NCBI GenBank assembly: GCA_963575745.1
Contig: CAUYUJ010022433.1
Coordinates: 5,001-69,000 of the forward strand
Direction of reading: 5' to 3'
Source of the DNA: Prorocentrum cordatum
Lineage: Eukaryota > Sar > Dinophyceae > Prorocentrales > Prorocentraceae
Length of the DNA: 64,000 nucleotides
The position numbers were made by a program, and so were the translations under genes. The notes under the pieces are model-generated. The model did no database searches. It was not told the DNA's origin and saw nothing but the letters and a program-made list of their open reading frames with translations. Below are positions 31,816 through 42,646 of this stretch, one piece after another (position 1 is the first letter of the stretch; each line of letters starts with the position of its first letter).

Positions 31816-31864
31816 CCCTAAACCCTAAACCCTAAACCCTAAACCCTAAACCCTAAACCCTAAA
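31816..31864 (+). repeat. Interstitial telomeric array T3 (CCCTAAA)7
   Basis: Seven perfect units between blocks A4 and C2. Confidence 0.98.
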
Positions 31865-32500
31865 CTGCAAGCCACGGGCGGTGCATCGTCAGAAGCCCGT
31901 GGCGCCTGGCCGAGCGATCAGCGAGTCCGCCCATGCGCGCACGCCGCACCGACGAAGCGCGTAGCGCTGAGGAGGATGCGCTCCCCCGCGGGGATGCCTT
32001 GTGAGTGCTCCGAGAGATGAATAGAACCCTTAACCCTAGGCCCAGCCAAAGGCTTCGCTGCGCGCGCCTACATCCCCTGGGGCTCCAAACCTATGAAAAT
32101 ACAGCATGCGGCGCTCTTTCGGCCGTCCGTGGGGCCGCAAACCATATGAAATACAGTATGCGGCGTCCTTTCGGCTGGCGCACGTCCCAGGCGCTCCCAA
32201 GCGCTCCCAGGCGCTCCCAGGCGCTCCTAGGGGCTCCCCAGCGATCCCAGGCGCTCCCAAGCGCTCCCAAGCGCTCCCAAGCGCTTCCAGGCGCTCGCAA
32301 GCGTTCCCAAGCGCTCCCCAGCGCTTCCAAGCGTTCCCAGGCGCTCCCAGGCGCTCCCCGGTGTTTTCGGCACGCTCCAAAGCGCTCCCAATGCACCCAG
32401 GCGCACGGCGCTCCCAGGCGCTCCCAGGCGCTCCCGGCAAGCTCTCAGGCGCTCCCCGGCGCTCCCTGGCGCTCCCAAGCGCTTCCATGTCGGTCTCATC
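31865..32500 (+). repeat. Subtelomere-like block C2 (truncated)
   Basis: Left part of block C, ending in the 11-bp minisatellite (32190-32490). Its right part is replaced by the sequence that leads to the Helitron-type gene, which suggests that gene's element entered here or the block broke here. Confidence 0.8.
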
Positions 32501-33175
32501 CCCTGGGGACTGCCTTACACGTGAAAACACCCCTACGGCGGCCTCTCTGGCTGTGCTGGGGAGCTGACGCACGTGGAAATACGCCTACGGTGGCCCCTTG
32601 GGCCTTCTTGGTGTGCTAACGTCATGCCTGCGGCTGCTTCTTCGGCTATGCTTTGGTGCCCTGCTGGTGCATCCAGCACAAACAGCGACGCGAAAAAAGA
32701 AAGCGACGCAGATGCGCCGAACGGCTCCGCGGACCCAAGTGATTCGCCCAAGACCTCGTCGAGCAAGCCCCGAGGAGTTCCAGGGGCTCGTTTTTTAAGT
32801 CCCACTGGGTTTCACGGGGGGGAGCGCGAGGGCCACGCGCCCGGCGCCGTCTCGCACTGCGAAGTCCGCCGCGAAGGGCATCACACGACGCCTTCCGTGG
32901 CCATGTACGAGGGGGCGCCAGACCCGCCCCCTCGCGCTCCCCCTCCCCGCCGTTTGGAAACTCCAGGGGTGTCGAGAACGTCAGACAATCTCTACGTATG
33001 CCCTTCCTTCTGCTTTCCTTCCCTTCCCCGACGTGGCACTGACAGACCATCATTTTCCTAACAGGAATGCGCACGTTCGTGCCTTTGCACGCGACAGCGG
33101 GGCAGGCGCACCGCGTGGTTACTGCGAGAGGCGAGCGGTCGCGCGCCAGCCAACGCGCGGACACCGGAGGCAATC
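32501..33175. other. 3' flank of the Helitron-type gene
   Basis: Begins with diverged CCCCTGGGG / ACACGTGAAAACACCCCTA direct repeats. It carries K hairpin K7 at 32908-32934. I looked for a Helitron CTRR end with a subterminal hairpin and could not fix one. No second gene. Confidence 0.5.
32908..32934 (+). repeat. K hairpin K7 (C-G variant)
   Basis: 10-bp stem CGAGGGGGCG / CGCCCCCTCG with the invariant loop CCAGACC. The T-A pair of K2 is a C-G pair here. Confidence 0.85.
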
Positions 33176-36100
33176 TCAGAACGCGGGTATGAAGTTGTCG
33201 CGCTCCACGTAGCCGCCAATCAGGTAGTCGTCCGACGTCGCGACACGGCTGAGCGCTGTATACCCCGCTGCTGGCCGAGGCCATCCGTCCAGGTATATAG
33301 TGATGTGGGGGAACTCGTCGCCTTGCACTTTGTCGATGGTGCTGGCGTACCCGAGGCGGATTGGAAAGTAGACCGCGTTGCCCTTCTCGCGATCGGTCCA
33401 GCGAGTGATGGCCAGACGATGGCCAGTCTTCGTCATCACGCGCAGCATGTCTTCCTCGGCGTGGTAGTTCTCCACCTCGCACAGCATGCCGTTGACCTCG
33501 TCAGCTTCCTTGTTCTTGTTCTTCGTCAGGTACAACTTCATCCCCTTATAGATCGGCACTTTGCTTGGAACCAGCCTGCGGTCCGTGCGGAGCTTGCCAT
33601 CCAGGTAGTTCTCGGGGTTCAGTTCCACGTCGCCGTCCAGCGTGGCCAGCGGGGTCTTGCGGCCGTACAGCGCAGCGACTGCCGCCTCGTTCACGGCCGC
33701 GGCGCCCCTGCGCGTGCAGGTGACGATCCGCGTGTCTGGGTGCTTCTCGAAGAGCTTCTTCATTTCGGCGGGCGTGGGATCGCCTCTGCTCTTCCACGCC
33801 TTGTGATCGCGCACAATCTTGCGGAACGTCTCCTTCGAAGGCTTGTCTGTCCGAAGCTCGTCCAGGATCTCCTGGAAGCGCTCCTCCTTGCACCGCCAGG
33901 TCTCGGTGAGCTTCACGTGGAAGCAGCGCGGCTGCTTCCATGCGGCACTCTCCCACGGACGTGTCGGCTCGACCCCCGGGAGCTGGTACTTGTCCCCGAG
34001 GAAGACCAGCGCGGGGACTTTCCCAGCGACGCTCCACAGCTTCAGGATGCGCTCGAAACTGTCGCAGCTCAGCAGCGATACCTCGTCCACCACTACCAAG
34101 TCGAAGTCCGTCATCCTGTGAAGACTCTCCGAGATGGGCTCATGCAACTTGAATGCGGCGTGGCACGTATCGATTGTTAGGCCGTCCAGGCCTTGCAGTG
34201 CTTGCTTCATGCGGCTGGACAGCTGCGCCGTCGGGAGGGCGAAGAGCACGCGCGCGCCTTGCTCCTGGGCGCGGCGAATGCAAGACTTCACCACGGTCGT
34301 TTTCCCCGTCCCAGGCTTCCCAAGGCAGATGACGGGCGTGTTCTTCTTGTAGGCTTCCTCGCGCGCCTCGTCCGCCTCCTCCCAGTCCTCCGACAGCTCC
34401 GCCCGCACGGCACGGTCCACGCGCTCGTTGATCGCCTCCTCCAGCTGCAACTGCTTCGGGTTGAAGTCGACCTCCTCCTGGCCCTCGCCGCGCGCTGGCC
34501 TGCGGTTGGCGATGACCGCGGCCTCGGCGTCGGCCGCGGCCTTCTCGTCGGCCTTGTCGATGATGCCCGTCAGGTACATGTTGATGAGCTTCCGCTGCCC
34601 CACGATCATGTGATGCACAGCCTCGGTGAACTTGCTGGACTTCGCGGAAGCGCTCATGTAGTCCACGAGCCGCCTGCCATCGGTGAACAAGTCATGGTGC
34701 TCTTCAGCGACGCGGCCCTGGTCGGAGCACAGTCGCAGCGCCGCCGCGAGATACTTGTATTTCTGCGGAACCAGGCGATTCACATCCTCGAACTCGAGCT
34801 CGCCGAGCGATCGGAACGGCACGTTCATTGCAGCCCACTGGCCGTAGTAGCGGTCGTTGAGCTCGTACACCGTGTCGACGCTGACCACCTTCTCGCCCTG
34901 CATGCGGTAGGCTCGCGCGAACTCCTTGAGGCTCGGAAAGTCGTCCTCGCCCTCGCTCTTTTCGTCTCTGTGCTTCTTCGCGAGGAACTCCTCGAAGGTC
35001 TTCGGCTGCTCCTCGTCTTCGGCGTCGGAGTCTTCGTCACTGTTCCCGCTACCTCCGCCATCAGCATCGGTCATGCCTTTGTACTCAGCGCGCAGGAAGC
35101 GCCAGTGAGCGTCGAGCGCCTGGGGCTCCTCGCCCTCGGGCACGGTCGCGCGGTACCGCCTGTACAGGGCCAGCACCAGCTCCTGCTTGTGCTTGCGCTT
35201 GAGCCACCCAGCGATGGCGCCCTCGTCAGTAGTCTTCCGAAGCCACTCCAGGAGCGTCATGCCCTCGTGGCGCCACGAGCAGTCAGCATACCTCTGGACC
35301 CAGTCGGGCACATCCGCCATGCCCGAGTAAGGCGCCGTCACGGTGCGGAAGCCGCCGCTGACCGTAGAGATGTCGTACTGTCTGAATTGCGCTCCACACA
35401 GCTGCAGGATCATCTCTGGCTCGTAGGGGTGGTACTCGAAGCAGACGCGCCTGGCCACGCTGTCCGCGGAGGCCTTGTCGCTCATCCACTCGTCGTAGCT
35501 GCTGTCCGAGAACTTCGCCACATACTTGGACACGTATTGCAGGAGCATGGCCTCCCCGTCGCTGGTCTGCCAGTCCTGATGGCACGGGAGCCCGTCCATT
35601 ACGTCAGCGCAGTACGCTCGGAGGCCCGCGTCGTGATCCTCCTCGGTGTGCTTCAGCTGGAGGACACCATCGTCGCCGTGCACCCCCGACGGGCCGTGGT
35701 AGATCGGCCACTTGCTCTCTGCGTCGCCGTGCTTGTTGAGCTGCGATCCGTCCACATAGCCCTTCAGGTCGTCCGAGAAGCCGTGGGGCTTGGTCGCAAA
35801 GAGGTGATGCTCCAATCCCATGTTCGACATGGCGTCGTCGTCCGCGAAGAAGAGGACGTGCAGGTGCGGTCGGCCAGAGCCGTCGTAGCGCTTCGTGCCC
35901 TCCTTGCGGCTGCCGTCCTGGAACTCCAGCCGCGTGAACGTCTGGACGCGAACCTGTTTGCCGTCGGCGTCTGTCGCGGCGAACACGTGCTTTGTCCAGC
36001 TGCGGCCGCTGCGGTCCATCTTCTGGTTGTTATTGCCCGCCAGCATGCCTCGGACGATCTGCATGAGCACATGCGACATGTGCAGCGTCTCCCCCACGGG

Positions 36101-38755
36101 GAGGTACATGCGGGTCCGCAGTGTCTTCTCCATCTCATCGCGCAGCCAGTCGTGGTACTTGAAGCACGGCTCCCACGGCGCAATGGTGAAGAACAGCTTC
36201 GGGAAGCCCACCTGGCGCACGAGGTCGACAAGGGCATTGTGCACCTCCTTCCAGTAGAGCGGCGAGAAGGTATGGCCCTTCATGAGCATCCGCATCGGCA
36301 CGTTGTCGAGGCCCAGGTTCTTCTTCGCACCGAGCGTCGCCCAGAGGTTCAGGTCGTACACGAACTGGAGCAGCTCGAAGTTGGATCCGTACCCAAGGAG
36401 TGGCGAGAGGCACTTGGTCATGAACGACCGCTTGACGCTGGTGCGCTGGCCTCCGCCGTCGCCGCCCTCGTCCTCCTCGGCGTCCGAGTCGTAGCCGTAC
36501 TTTGCCTTCTTCTTCTTGGCCTCCTGGGCGTCGCGCCTCTCCTCGCGCCTCGCGTCGGACCACTGCTCGTGCGTCTCCGTCATCTCGGTGCACCAGTACA
36601 GGTTTGGCCAGAGAGCGCACTCCAGCCCGACCTCCTGCAGGAAATGATATGGGCGCTTGCGCTTCCTGTCGGCAGCGTCCTCGCCATGCATGCGGAGGAA
36701 CTTCTCGTGCATGTCGTGGAACCGCTTGTACGAGGACTCTTCGCAAGACAGCAGGTACTTGTAAGCCTTCTTCGCCGTCCGCCACGCGTCATCGTCCAGC
36801 TCCTTGATCTTGTCCTTGACGTGCCACTTCGAGAAATAGAACGTGATCATCTTCACCTTCTTGCGGTAGCCGTTCGGGCGGCCGAACGTGTCGGTGGAGC
36901 GCGTCTCGGGGCCGACGTCGATCTCGATGGGCCGGAGGGCTTCGACGATGTCCTCTGACAGGCCGCGGAGTGGCCCTGGTACGTCATCAGGCAGCGGGAC
37001 GTACATCTCGCGAGAGGCGTTGCAGCGGCGACAGGCGCTCTTCGAGATCTCCTCGCTGGCATCCAGGAACATATCGATCTCGTGCATGGGCCGCGGCTGC
37101 AGGACATGGCACTCCTTGCAAATGCCCCAAGAGCCTTTGGCGGCCCAGGACCGCAGCCCCTTCGACAGATCACTGAAGCCTGCTTCGCCAATCGGCGGTT
37201 CCAAGTCCTTGCTCTTTGGGACCTCGTCGGCGCGACCGCGCAACTTTCGTTCGGCTTTGTCCTTGTAGAACGAGTTCTCGACCTTCTTCAAGTCCGCCAG
37301 GGCTAGCTTGCGGAACTTCTTGCGAGCTTCCTCGTCGACCGTCGGGCTCTCCATCACCAGCCGCCGTTTTGCCAGCTTCGTGGGCCAGTTCGTCTTGCCA
37401 GTGCGCCTTCGAGCTTTTGCCGCCTGCTGGTTCTGCCGGACAGTCTTCTTCTTTAGCTGTGCGAGGTAGTTGTCCCCGAAGACCTCCTTCAGGATTGCCT
37501 CGGCCTTGGCAAATACGGCCTTATCCTTCTCGCGGAATACCTTCAGCTGCGTCAGCAAGCCGTTGCGCTTCACGCCCTGCATGCCGCGCAGCCTCGGCGG
37601 GTCGCACCAACTGCACAGGTGCTTGTCTGCCTTCTTCACGTACGCGGGCTGCCCTGGGTTCGCCGTGCTGAAGGGGCACATGGCATCCCCTGCGCCGCGG
37701 CAGCAGTTGTGCGGCGTGACGATGACCTTATATTCCTGCGCGGTGAGGTGCCTGCGCAGCCGCCCCAGCGCCTTCTGCTTCAGCGCAGGGTTACGAGCTT
37801 CGAACTTCTTCAGGTCGGTCATGGCCTCCTTCTTCTTGGCGGGATTGCTTGCCGCCTCCTTCATGCGAGCAGGCGTGCACCAGAGGCACTTCCCGTCGAG
37901 GGCTCGAGCACGCTGTCCAGGATGCTCTCGGGAGAACAAGCAGACGCCCTCGTCCTCCTTGCTGCGGAGCCTGCGGCCCATGGCGCGCGCCAGGCTGTAC
38001 CCCTCGCACAGGCGATGGCGTCTGCGCCCTGCGGCCGCGCCTTCGCCTTCCGCGAGTACTGGCGGCGGCTCCGCTGCAGCTGGTGGCCCTGCTGCGGCTG
38101 CTTCCTCGTCGGGCTCCATGGCAGCAGGAATCTCCTCCTCGGCGGCCTGCGAGACCACGTTGCCCTGGTCACCCTCGATTGGCGGCGGTGGCGGCACGCC
38201 CACCTGCGAGCGCTCCGAGATTATGCCGACAGCGCGGGCAATGAGCTGATCGCCCCTCTCGTGCATCTTCAGCCGCTCCACGGCCATGTCGTAGATGCCG
38301 ATGTCAAGCTCGTGCAGGTTCGCCAGGCTGTGCGCGGTCAGCTTGGACTGCTGCGGCGTCGCGCAGATGGTTGCCATGCGAATGGGAGAGCACCACTGAC
38401 ACTTCCCCTCGAACTTGCCCTGCGCGCGCTTGCCCTTCTCCCACGGATTGAAGCAGCACTCGATGACGATCCCGTCGTCGGTCGCAAAGCCAGAGCAGCG
38501 CCGAGGGCCCATCGCCGCGAGAGTGCGCTGAAGGTGGATGCGACGGCTGATGCCTGCCAACGATGGCTGCCAGGTGCGCGTGCCAAGCGGTGGCGAAATC
38601 AGGCTTGAGCCAAAGCGGCAACGGAACCAACGACATCGCGACTGATGTTGCGGTGAGCAAAGGCAGATCCCAAGGTTGCTGCAACTGACACGCCCCTGCC
38701 GGCTGCATGCCCGACGCCTGCCGTTGAGAACTGCACCGCCCATGCATCTCTCCAT
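33176..38755 (-). CDS. Helitron-type Rep-helicase (HUH nuclease plus PIF1-like helicase)
   Basis: Uninterrupted frame of 1859 aa from ATG 38755; a second ATG at 38512 fits better where conserved sequence begins. N-terminus: three spaced modules each with a C-x-W-C knuckle (about residues 118, 288, 379; QWC, LWC, SWC). A C-x2-C...C-x2-C finger follows at about 545-575. Helitron-like N domain: KLFFTIAPWEP, HUH motif PHLHVL (His964, His966; 35858-35866) and the two-tyrosine motif YVSKYVAK (Tyr1074, Tyr1078; from 35536 leftward). Helicase: Walker A GKPGTGKTT (Lys1485), Walker B VVVDEVS (Asp1557), FLGDKYQLPG, and motif VI TALSRV (Arg1837). HUH-Y2 plus superfamily-1B helicase is the Helitron transposase layout for rolling-circle replication. 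It has no obvious disabling mutation. Codon use is GC-rich and leaves a 921-codon antisense frame open, which I treat as a shadow. Element ends are not defined. Confidence 0.88.
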   Translation of the reverse strand: MERCMGGAVLNGRRRACSRQGRVSCSNLGICLCSPQHQSRCRWFRCRFGSSLISPPLGTRTWQPSLAGISRRIHLQRTLAAMGPRRCSGFATDDGIVIECCFNPWEKGKRAQGKFEGKCQWCSPIRMATICATPQQSKLTAHSLANLHELDIGIYDMAVERLKMHERGDQLIARAVGIISERSQVGVPPPPPIEGDQGNVVSQAAEEEIPAAMEPDEEAAAAGPPAAAEPPPVLAEGEGAAAGRRRHRLCEGYSLARAMGRRLRSKEDEGVCLFSREHPGQRARALDGKCLWCTPARMKEAASNPAKKKEAMTDLKKFEARNPALKQKALGRLRRHLTAQEYKVIVTPHNCCRGAGDAMCPFSTANPGQPAYVKKADKHLCSWCDPPRLRGMQGVKRNGLLTQLKVFREKDKAVFAKAEAILKEVFGDNYLAQLKKKTVRQNQQAAKARRRTGKTNWPTKLAKRRLVMESPTVDEEARKKFRKLALADLKKVENSFYKDKAERKLRGRADEVPKSKDLEPPIGEAGFSDLSKGLRSWAAKGSWGICKECHVLQPRPMHEIDMFLDASEEISKSACRRCNASREMYVPLPDDVPGPLRGLSEDIVEALRPIEIDVGPETRSTDTFGRPNGYRKKVKMITFYFSKWHVKDKIKELDDDAWRTAKKAYKYLLSCEESSYKRFHDMHEKFLRMHGEDAADRKRKRPYHFLQEVGLECALWPNLYWCTEMTETHEQWSDARREERRDAQEAKKKKAKYGYDSDAEEDEGGDGGGQRTSVKRSFMTKCLSPLLGYGSNFELLQFVYDLNLWATLGAKKNLGLDNVPMRMLMKGHTFSPLYWKEVHNALVDLVRQVGFPKLFFTIAPWEPCFKYHDWLRDEMEKTLRTRMYLPVGETLHMSHVLMQIVRGMLAGNNNQKMDRSGRSWTKHVFAATDADGKQVRVQTFTRLEFQDGSRKEGTKRYDGSGRPHLHVLFFADDDAMSNMGLEHHLFATKPHGFSDDLKGYVDGSQLNKHGDAESKWPIYHGPSGVHGDDGVLQLKHTEEDHDAGLRAYCADVMDGLPCHQDWQTSDGEAMLLQYVSKYVAKFSDSSYDEWMSDKASADSVARRVCFEYHPYEPEMILQLCGAQFRQYDISTVSGGFRTVTAPYSGMADVPDWVQRYADCSWRHEGMTLLEWLRKTTDEGAIAGWLKRKHKQELVLALYRRYRATVPEGEEPQALDAHWRFLRAEYKGMTDADGGGSGNSDEDSDAEDEEQPKTFEEFLAKKHRDEKSEGEDDFPSLKEFARAYRMQGEKVVSVDTVYELNDRYYGQWAAMNVPFRSLGELEFEDVNRLVPQKYKYLAAALRLCSDQGRVAEEHHDLFTDGRRLVDYMSASAKSSKFTEAVHHMIVGQRKLINMYLTGIIDKADEKAAADAEAAVIANRRPARGEGQEEVDFNPKQLQLEEAINERVDRAVRAELSEDWEEADEAREEAYKKNTPVICLGKPGTGKTTVVKSCIRRAQEQGARVLFALPTAQLSSRMKQALQGLDGLTIDTCHAAFKLHEPISESLHRMTDFDLVVVDEVSLLSCDSFERILKLWSVAGKVPALVFLGDKYQLPGVEPTRPWESAAWKQPRCFHVKLTETWRCKEERFQEILDELRTDKPSKETFRKIVRDHKAWKSRGDPTPAEMKKLFEKHPDTRIVTCTRRGAAAVNEAAVAALYGRKTPLATLDGDVELNPENYLDGKLRTDRRLVPSKVPIYKGMKLYLTKNKNKEADEVNGMLCEVENYHAEEDMLRVMTKTGHRLAITRWTDREKGNAVYFPIRLGYASTIDKVQGDEFPHITIYLDGWPRPAAGYTALSRVATSDDYLIGGYVERDNFIPAF

Positions 38756-39270
38756 CCGTTTGAAACGCTCCCTGCTCCGAATGACTACTCCAGCACATCG
38801 CCAATACACCTGTCTCTACTGTCCTCTGCGAAAGATGTGTTCGGAAATGTTTCCTAGACCTGTGCGCGAGCAACTCGTCCCTGGCAACGCATGTTCATTT
38901 CAACAGTGTGCGAGGGGGAGCCAGACCCTCCCCCTCGCTCTCCCCCTTCCAACCTGCGAACACGTGCGCGTGTCATGCCATACAACGCACTCTCCAACAC
39001 TGCCCGTGCGTCGCCTCTCCTCTCCCGAGTCCGTGAATGGCCAGAGCTGTGTGCAATTTGTCTTGCTCACACTGCATCGCCTATGGCAGAACCGTGCGAC
39101 GACCGAAACAACGCCAATGCCTTCGGAGTTTCCGAAACTCTGACATGCTCTACGAGACACTGCTCCGGGACGCAAGTGCCCGCGGAATGCATCGCCGATG
39201 CGTCACGGCCAGCCGCGCGACACACAAAACCTTTCACCATGCTTCGGCGCTCTCACGCGCATCCCCGATG
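38756..39270. other. 5' flank of the Helitron-type gene
   Basis: No gene. Contains K hairpin K8 (38910-38938). The region up to 38809 stays open in the helicase frame but has no ATG there. Confidence 0.5.
38910..38938 (+). repeat. K hairpin K8 (A-T variant)
   Basis: Stem GCGAGGGGGAG / CTCCCCCTCGC, loop CCAGACC: the variable pair is A-T. K7 and K8 bracket the helicase gene in the same orientation. Confidence 0.9.
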
Positions 39271-41640
39271 CATCGACGAGCTTCTGGACCACCGCGCCGG
39301 GGCAGGACCGAAGGCGCCGTCTGTGGCGTCCTTCAAAGATAGCTCGGAGATAGCGCCCAGGAGCCACGGCCAGCCGCGCGACACACAAAACCTTTCACCA
39401 TGCTTCGGCGCCCTCACGCGCATCCCCGATGCATCGACGAGCTTCTGGACCACCGCGCCGGGGCAGGACCGAAGGCGCCGTCTGTGGCGTCCTTCAAAGA
39501 TAGCTCGGAGATAGCGGTGACGAGCGCCCGAGGCACGCCTGGCGTGGGCAGCGGCCTCAGCGAGCGCAAAGGCTACAGCGAAGGCGCCGACTGTGGCGTC
39601 CTTCAAAGATAGCTCGGAGATAGCGCTCACGAGCGCCCGAGGCACGCCTGGCGTGGGTTGCGGCCGCAGCGGGCGCAAAGACTACAGCGAAGGCGCCGAG
39701 TGTGGCGTCCTTCAAAGATAGCTCGCAGATAGCGCTCAGGAGCGCCCGAGGCACGCCTGGCGTGGGTTGCGGCCGCAGCGGCCGCAAGAGAACAGCGAAG
39801 GCGCCGACTGTGGCGTCCTTCAAAGATAGCTCGCAGATAGCGCTCAGGAGCGCCCGAGGCACGCCTGGCGTGGGTTGCGGCCGCAGCGGGCGCAAAGGCT
39901 ACATCGAAGGCGCCGACTGTGGCGTCCTTCAAAGATAGCTCGGAGATAGCGCTCAGGAGCGCCCGAGGCACGCCAGGCGTGGGTTGCGGCCGCAGCGGGC
40001 GCAAAGACTACAGCGAAGTCGCCGAGTGTTGCGTCCTTCAAAGATAGCTCGCAGATAGCGCTCAGGAGCGCCCGAGGCACGCCCGGCGTGGATTGCGGCC
40101 GCAGCAAGCGCAAAGGCTACACCGAAGGCGCCGACTGTGGCGTCCTTCAAAAATAGCTCGGAGATAGCGCTCAGGAGCGCCCGAGGCACGCCTGGCGTGG
40201 GCGGCGGCCGCAGCGGCCGCAAAGGCTACAGCGAAGGCGCCGACTGTGGCGTCCTTCAAAGATAGCTCGGAGATAGCGCTCACGAGCGCCCGAGGCACGC
40301 CTGGCGTGGGCGGCGGCCGCAGCGGGCGCAAAGGCTACAGCGAAGGCGCCGACTGTGGCGTGCTTCAAAGATAGCTCGGAGATAGCGCTCACGAGCGCCC
40401 GAGGCACGCCTGGCTGTGGCGTCCTTCAAAGATAGCTCGGAGATAGCGCCCACGAGCGCCCGAGGCACGCCTGGCGTGGGCAGCGGCCGCAGCGGGCGCA
40501 GAGGCTACAGCGAAGGCGCCGACTGTGGCGTCCTTCAAAGATAGCTCGGAGATAGCGCTCACGAGCGCCCGAGGCACGCCTGGCGTGGGCCGCGGCCGCA
40601 GCGGGCGCAAAGGCTACAGCGAAGGCGCCGACTGTGGCGTCCTTCAAAGATAGCTCGGAGATAGCGCTCACGAGCGCCCGAGGCACGCCTGGCGTGGGCG
40701 GCGGCCGCAGCGAGCGCAAAGGCTACAGCGAAGGCGCCGACTGTGGCGTCCTTCAAAGATAGCTCGGAGATAGCGCTCACGAGCGCCCGAGGCACGCCTG
40801 GCGTGGGCGGCGGCCGCAGCGGCCGCAAAGGCGACAGCGAAGGCGCCGACTGTGGCGTCCTTCAAAGATAGCTCGGAGATAGCGCTCACGAGCGCCCGAG
40901 GCACGCCTGGCGTGGGCGGCGGCCGCAGCGGGCGCAAAGGCTACAGCGAAGGCGCCGACTGTGGCGTCCTTCAAAGATAGCTCGGAGATAGCGCTCACGA
41001 GCGCCCGAGGCACGCCTGGCGTGGGCGGCGGCCGCAGCGGGCGCAAAGGCTACAGCGAAGGCGCCGACTGTGGCGTCCTTCAAAGATAGCTCGGAGATAG
41101 CGCTCACGAGCGCCCGAGGCACGCCTGGCGTGGGTTGCGGCCGCAGCGGGCGCAAAGGCTACAGCGAAGGCGCCGACTGTGGCGTCCTTCAAAGATAGCT
41201 CGGAGATAGCGCTCACGAGCGCCCGAGGCACGCCTGGCGTGGGCGGCGGCCGCAGCGGGCGCAAAGGCTACAGCGAAGGCGCCGACTGTGGCGTCCTTCA
41301 AAGATAGCTCGGAGATAGCGCTCACGAGCGCCCGAGGCACGCCTGGCGTGGGCGGCGGCCGCAGCGGGCGCAAAGGCTACAGCGAAGGCGCCGACTGTGG
41401 CGTCCTTCAAAGATAGCTCGGAGATAGCGCTCACGAGCGCCCGAGGCACGCCTGGCGTGGGCGGCGGCCGCAGCGGGCGCAAAGGCTACAGCGAAGGCGC
41501 CGACTGTGGCGTCCTTCAAAGATAGCTCGGAGATAGCGCTCACGAGCGCCCGAGGCACGCCTGGCGTGGGCGGCGGCCGCAGCGGGCGCAAAGGCGGGGG
41601 CGAGGCCGAAGGCACCGTCTGTGGCGTCCTTCACAGATAG
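39271..41640 (+). repeat. 109-bp tandem array
   Basis: Two ~160-bp units first (39338, 39499 for the GATAGCTCGGAGATAGCG word), then about 19 units spaced exactly 109 bp (39499, 39608, 39717 and so on). One unit near 40405 has lost about 47 bp. Each has GATAGCTCGGAGATAGCGCT, GCCCGAGGCACGCCTGGCGT and a GGCGCCGACTGTGGCGTCC block. Because 109 is not a multiple of three, an 89-codon frame recurs on the minus strand in every unit; it is a by-product. Confidence 0.95.
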
Positions 41641-42010
41641 CTCGGAGATAGCGCCCAGAGTGCGCCAGGCGCCACGCCAGGCGTGGGCCGCGGCCGCAGC
41701 GGGCGCGGGAGCGAGGCCGAAGGCGCCGTCTGTGGCGTCCTTCAAAGATAGCTCGGAGATAGCGCCCAGAGTGCGCCAGGCGCCACGCCAGGCGCGGGCC
41801 GCGGCCGCAGCGGGCGCGGGAGCGAGGCCGAAGGCGCCGCCTGTGGCGCCCTTCAAAGATAGCTCGGAGATAGCGCCCAGAGAGCGCCAAGCGCCACGCC
41901 GGGCGTGGGCCGCGGCCGCAGCGGGCGCGGGAGCGAGGCCGAAGGCGCCGTCTGTGGCTTCCTTCAAAGATAGCTCGGAGATAGCGCCCAGAGTGCGCCA
42001 GGCGCCATGC
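41641..42010 (+). repeat. Variant units of the 109-bp array
   Basis: Four ~110-bp units in which GCGCTCACGAGCGCC is replaced by GCGCCCAGAGTGCGCC and a GCGGGAGCGAGGCC block is added. Confidence 0.85.
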
Positions 42011-42289
42011 CGGGCGTGGGCTGCGCGCCAGCGCCTTCGCAGTGCTGCTTTCCAATGCCAAAGGCGCGCGTCGCCGTCAGCGAGGAAACAGACCCCTGTG
42101 GAACTGCTGCGCCAGCGGCCGCCCACCGGCGAAGCTCCACGCCGAAGGTGCAAACGGCTGCCTCATCGACGAGGCGAGCTGACGCGCGAGCGCCATGCAC
42201 CCTGCGCGCGTGCCCGCATGGGCGCGCATTGCCACGGCCGCGACCGCACGCGCGCTTCCCAGCATTCGCACCCCAGTGTCACAACCCCG
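42011..42289 (+). repeat. GC-rich block D2 (part of block C tail)
   Basis: Matches 44155-44402 (CGCAGTGCTGCTTTCCAA, CATGCACCCTGCGCGCGTG). Confidence 0.75.
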
Positions 42290-42583
42290 TGCCGAAGGCA
42301 AAACGGCAACGCACGGACATGCTGCGCCAGGGGCAGCCCTGCGCGCGTGCTCACGTGGATGCGCAATGCCACGGCCGCGTCGGCGATCGCCTGCGCGCGC
42401 CACTTCGATAGCCCCCCGTGATAGGGGGGTTGGGGGGAGAAACCCTAAACCCTAAAGGGCTTTACTGTGGGTGGTCTGGGGCGGGAGTGCAAGTTCATAG
42501 CGCGCGCGGCTTGGGCAGCGATCCCCCCCAACAACCTTGATGTGGGGGGGATCGCAGCCAGCGCGCGCATGCGCCCCTGCAGG
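42290..42583 (+). repeat. Subtelomere-like block A3
   Basis: Copy of A1 with the 12-bp-stem hairpin at 42518-42555. Confidence 0.85.
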
Positions 42584-42646
42584 CCCTAAACCCTAAACCC
42601 TAAACCCTAAACCCTAAACCCTAAACCCTAAACCCTAAACCCTAAA
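42584..42646 (+). repeat. Interstitial telomeric array T4 (CCCTAAA)9
   Basis: Nine perfect units between A3 and C3. Confidence 0.98.

Noticed and set aside
32501-33175. Helitron 3' terminus
   Set aside because: CTRR words and small hairpins occur by chance in GC-rich DNA. Without a second copy to align I cannot place the end.
34193-36958. A 921-codon frame on the plus strand
   Set aside because: It is antisense to the Helitron-type gene, whose HUH, Tyr and helicase motifs are unmistakable. GC-rich codons leave the opposite strand open. The translation is rich in Leu, Val, Arg and His with no motif.
39271-42010. CRISPR-like array
   Set aside because: Units are contiguous with no spacers, and the surroundings are eukaryotic. 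It is a plain tandem repeat.
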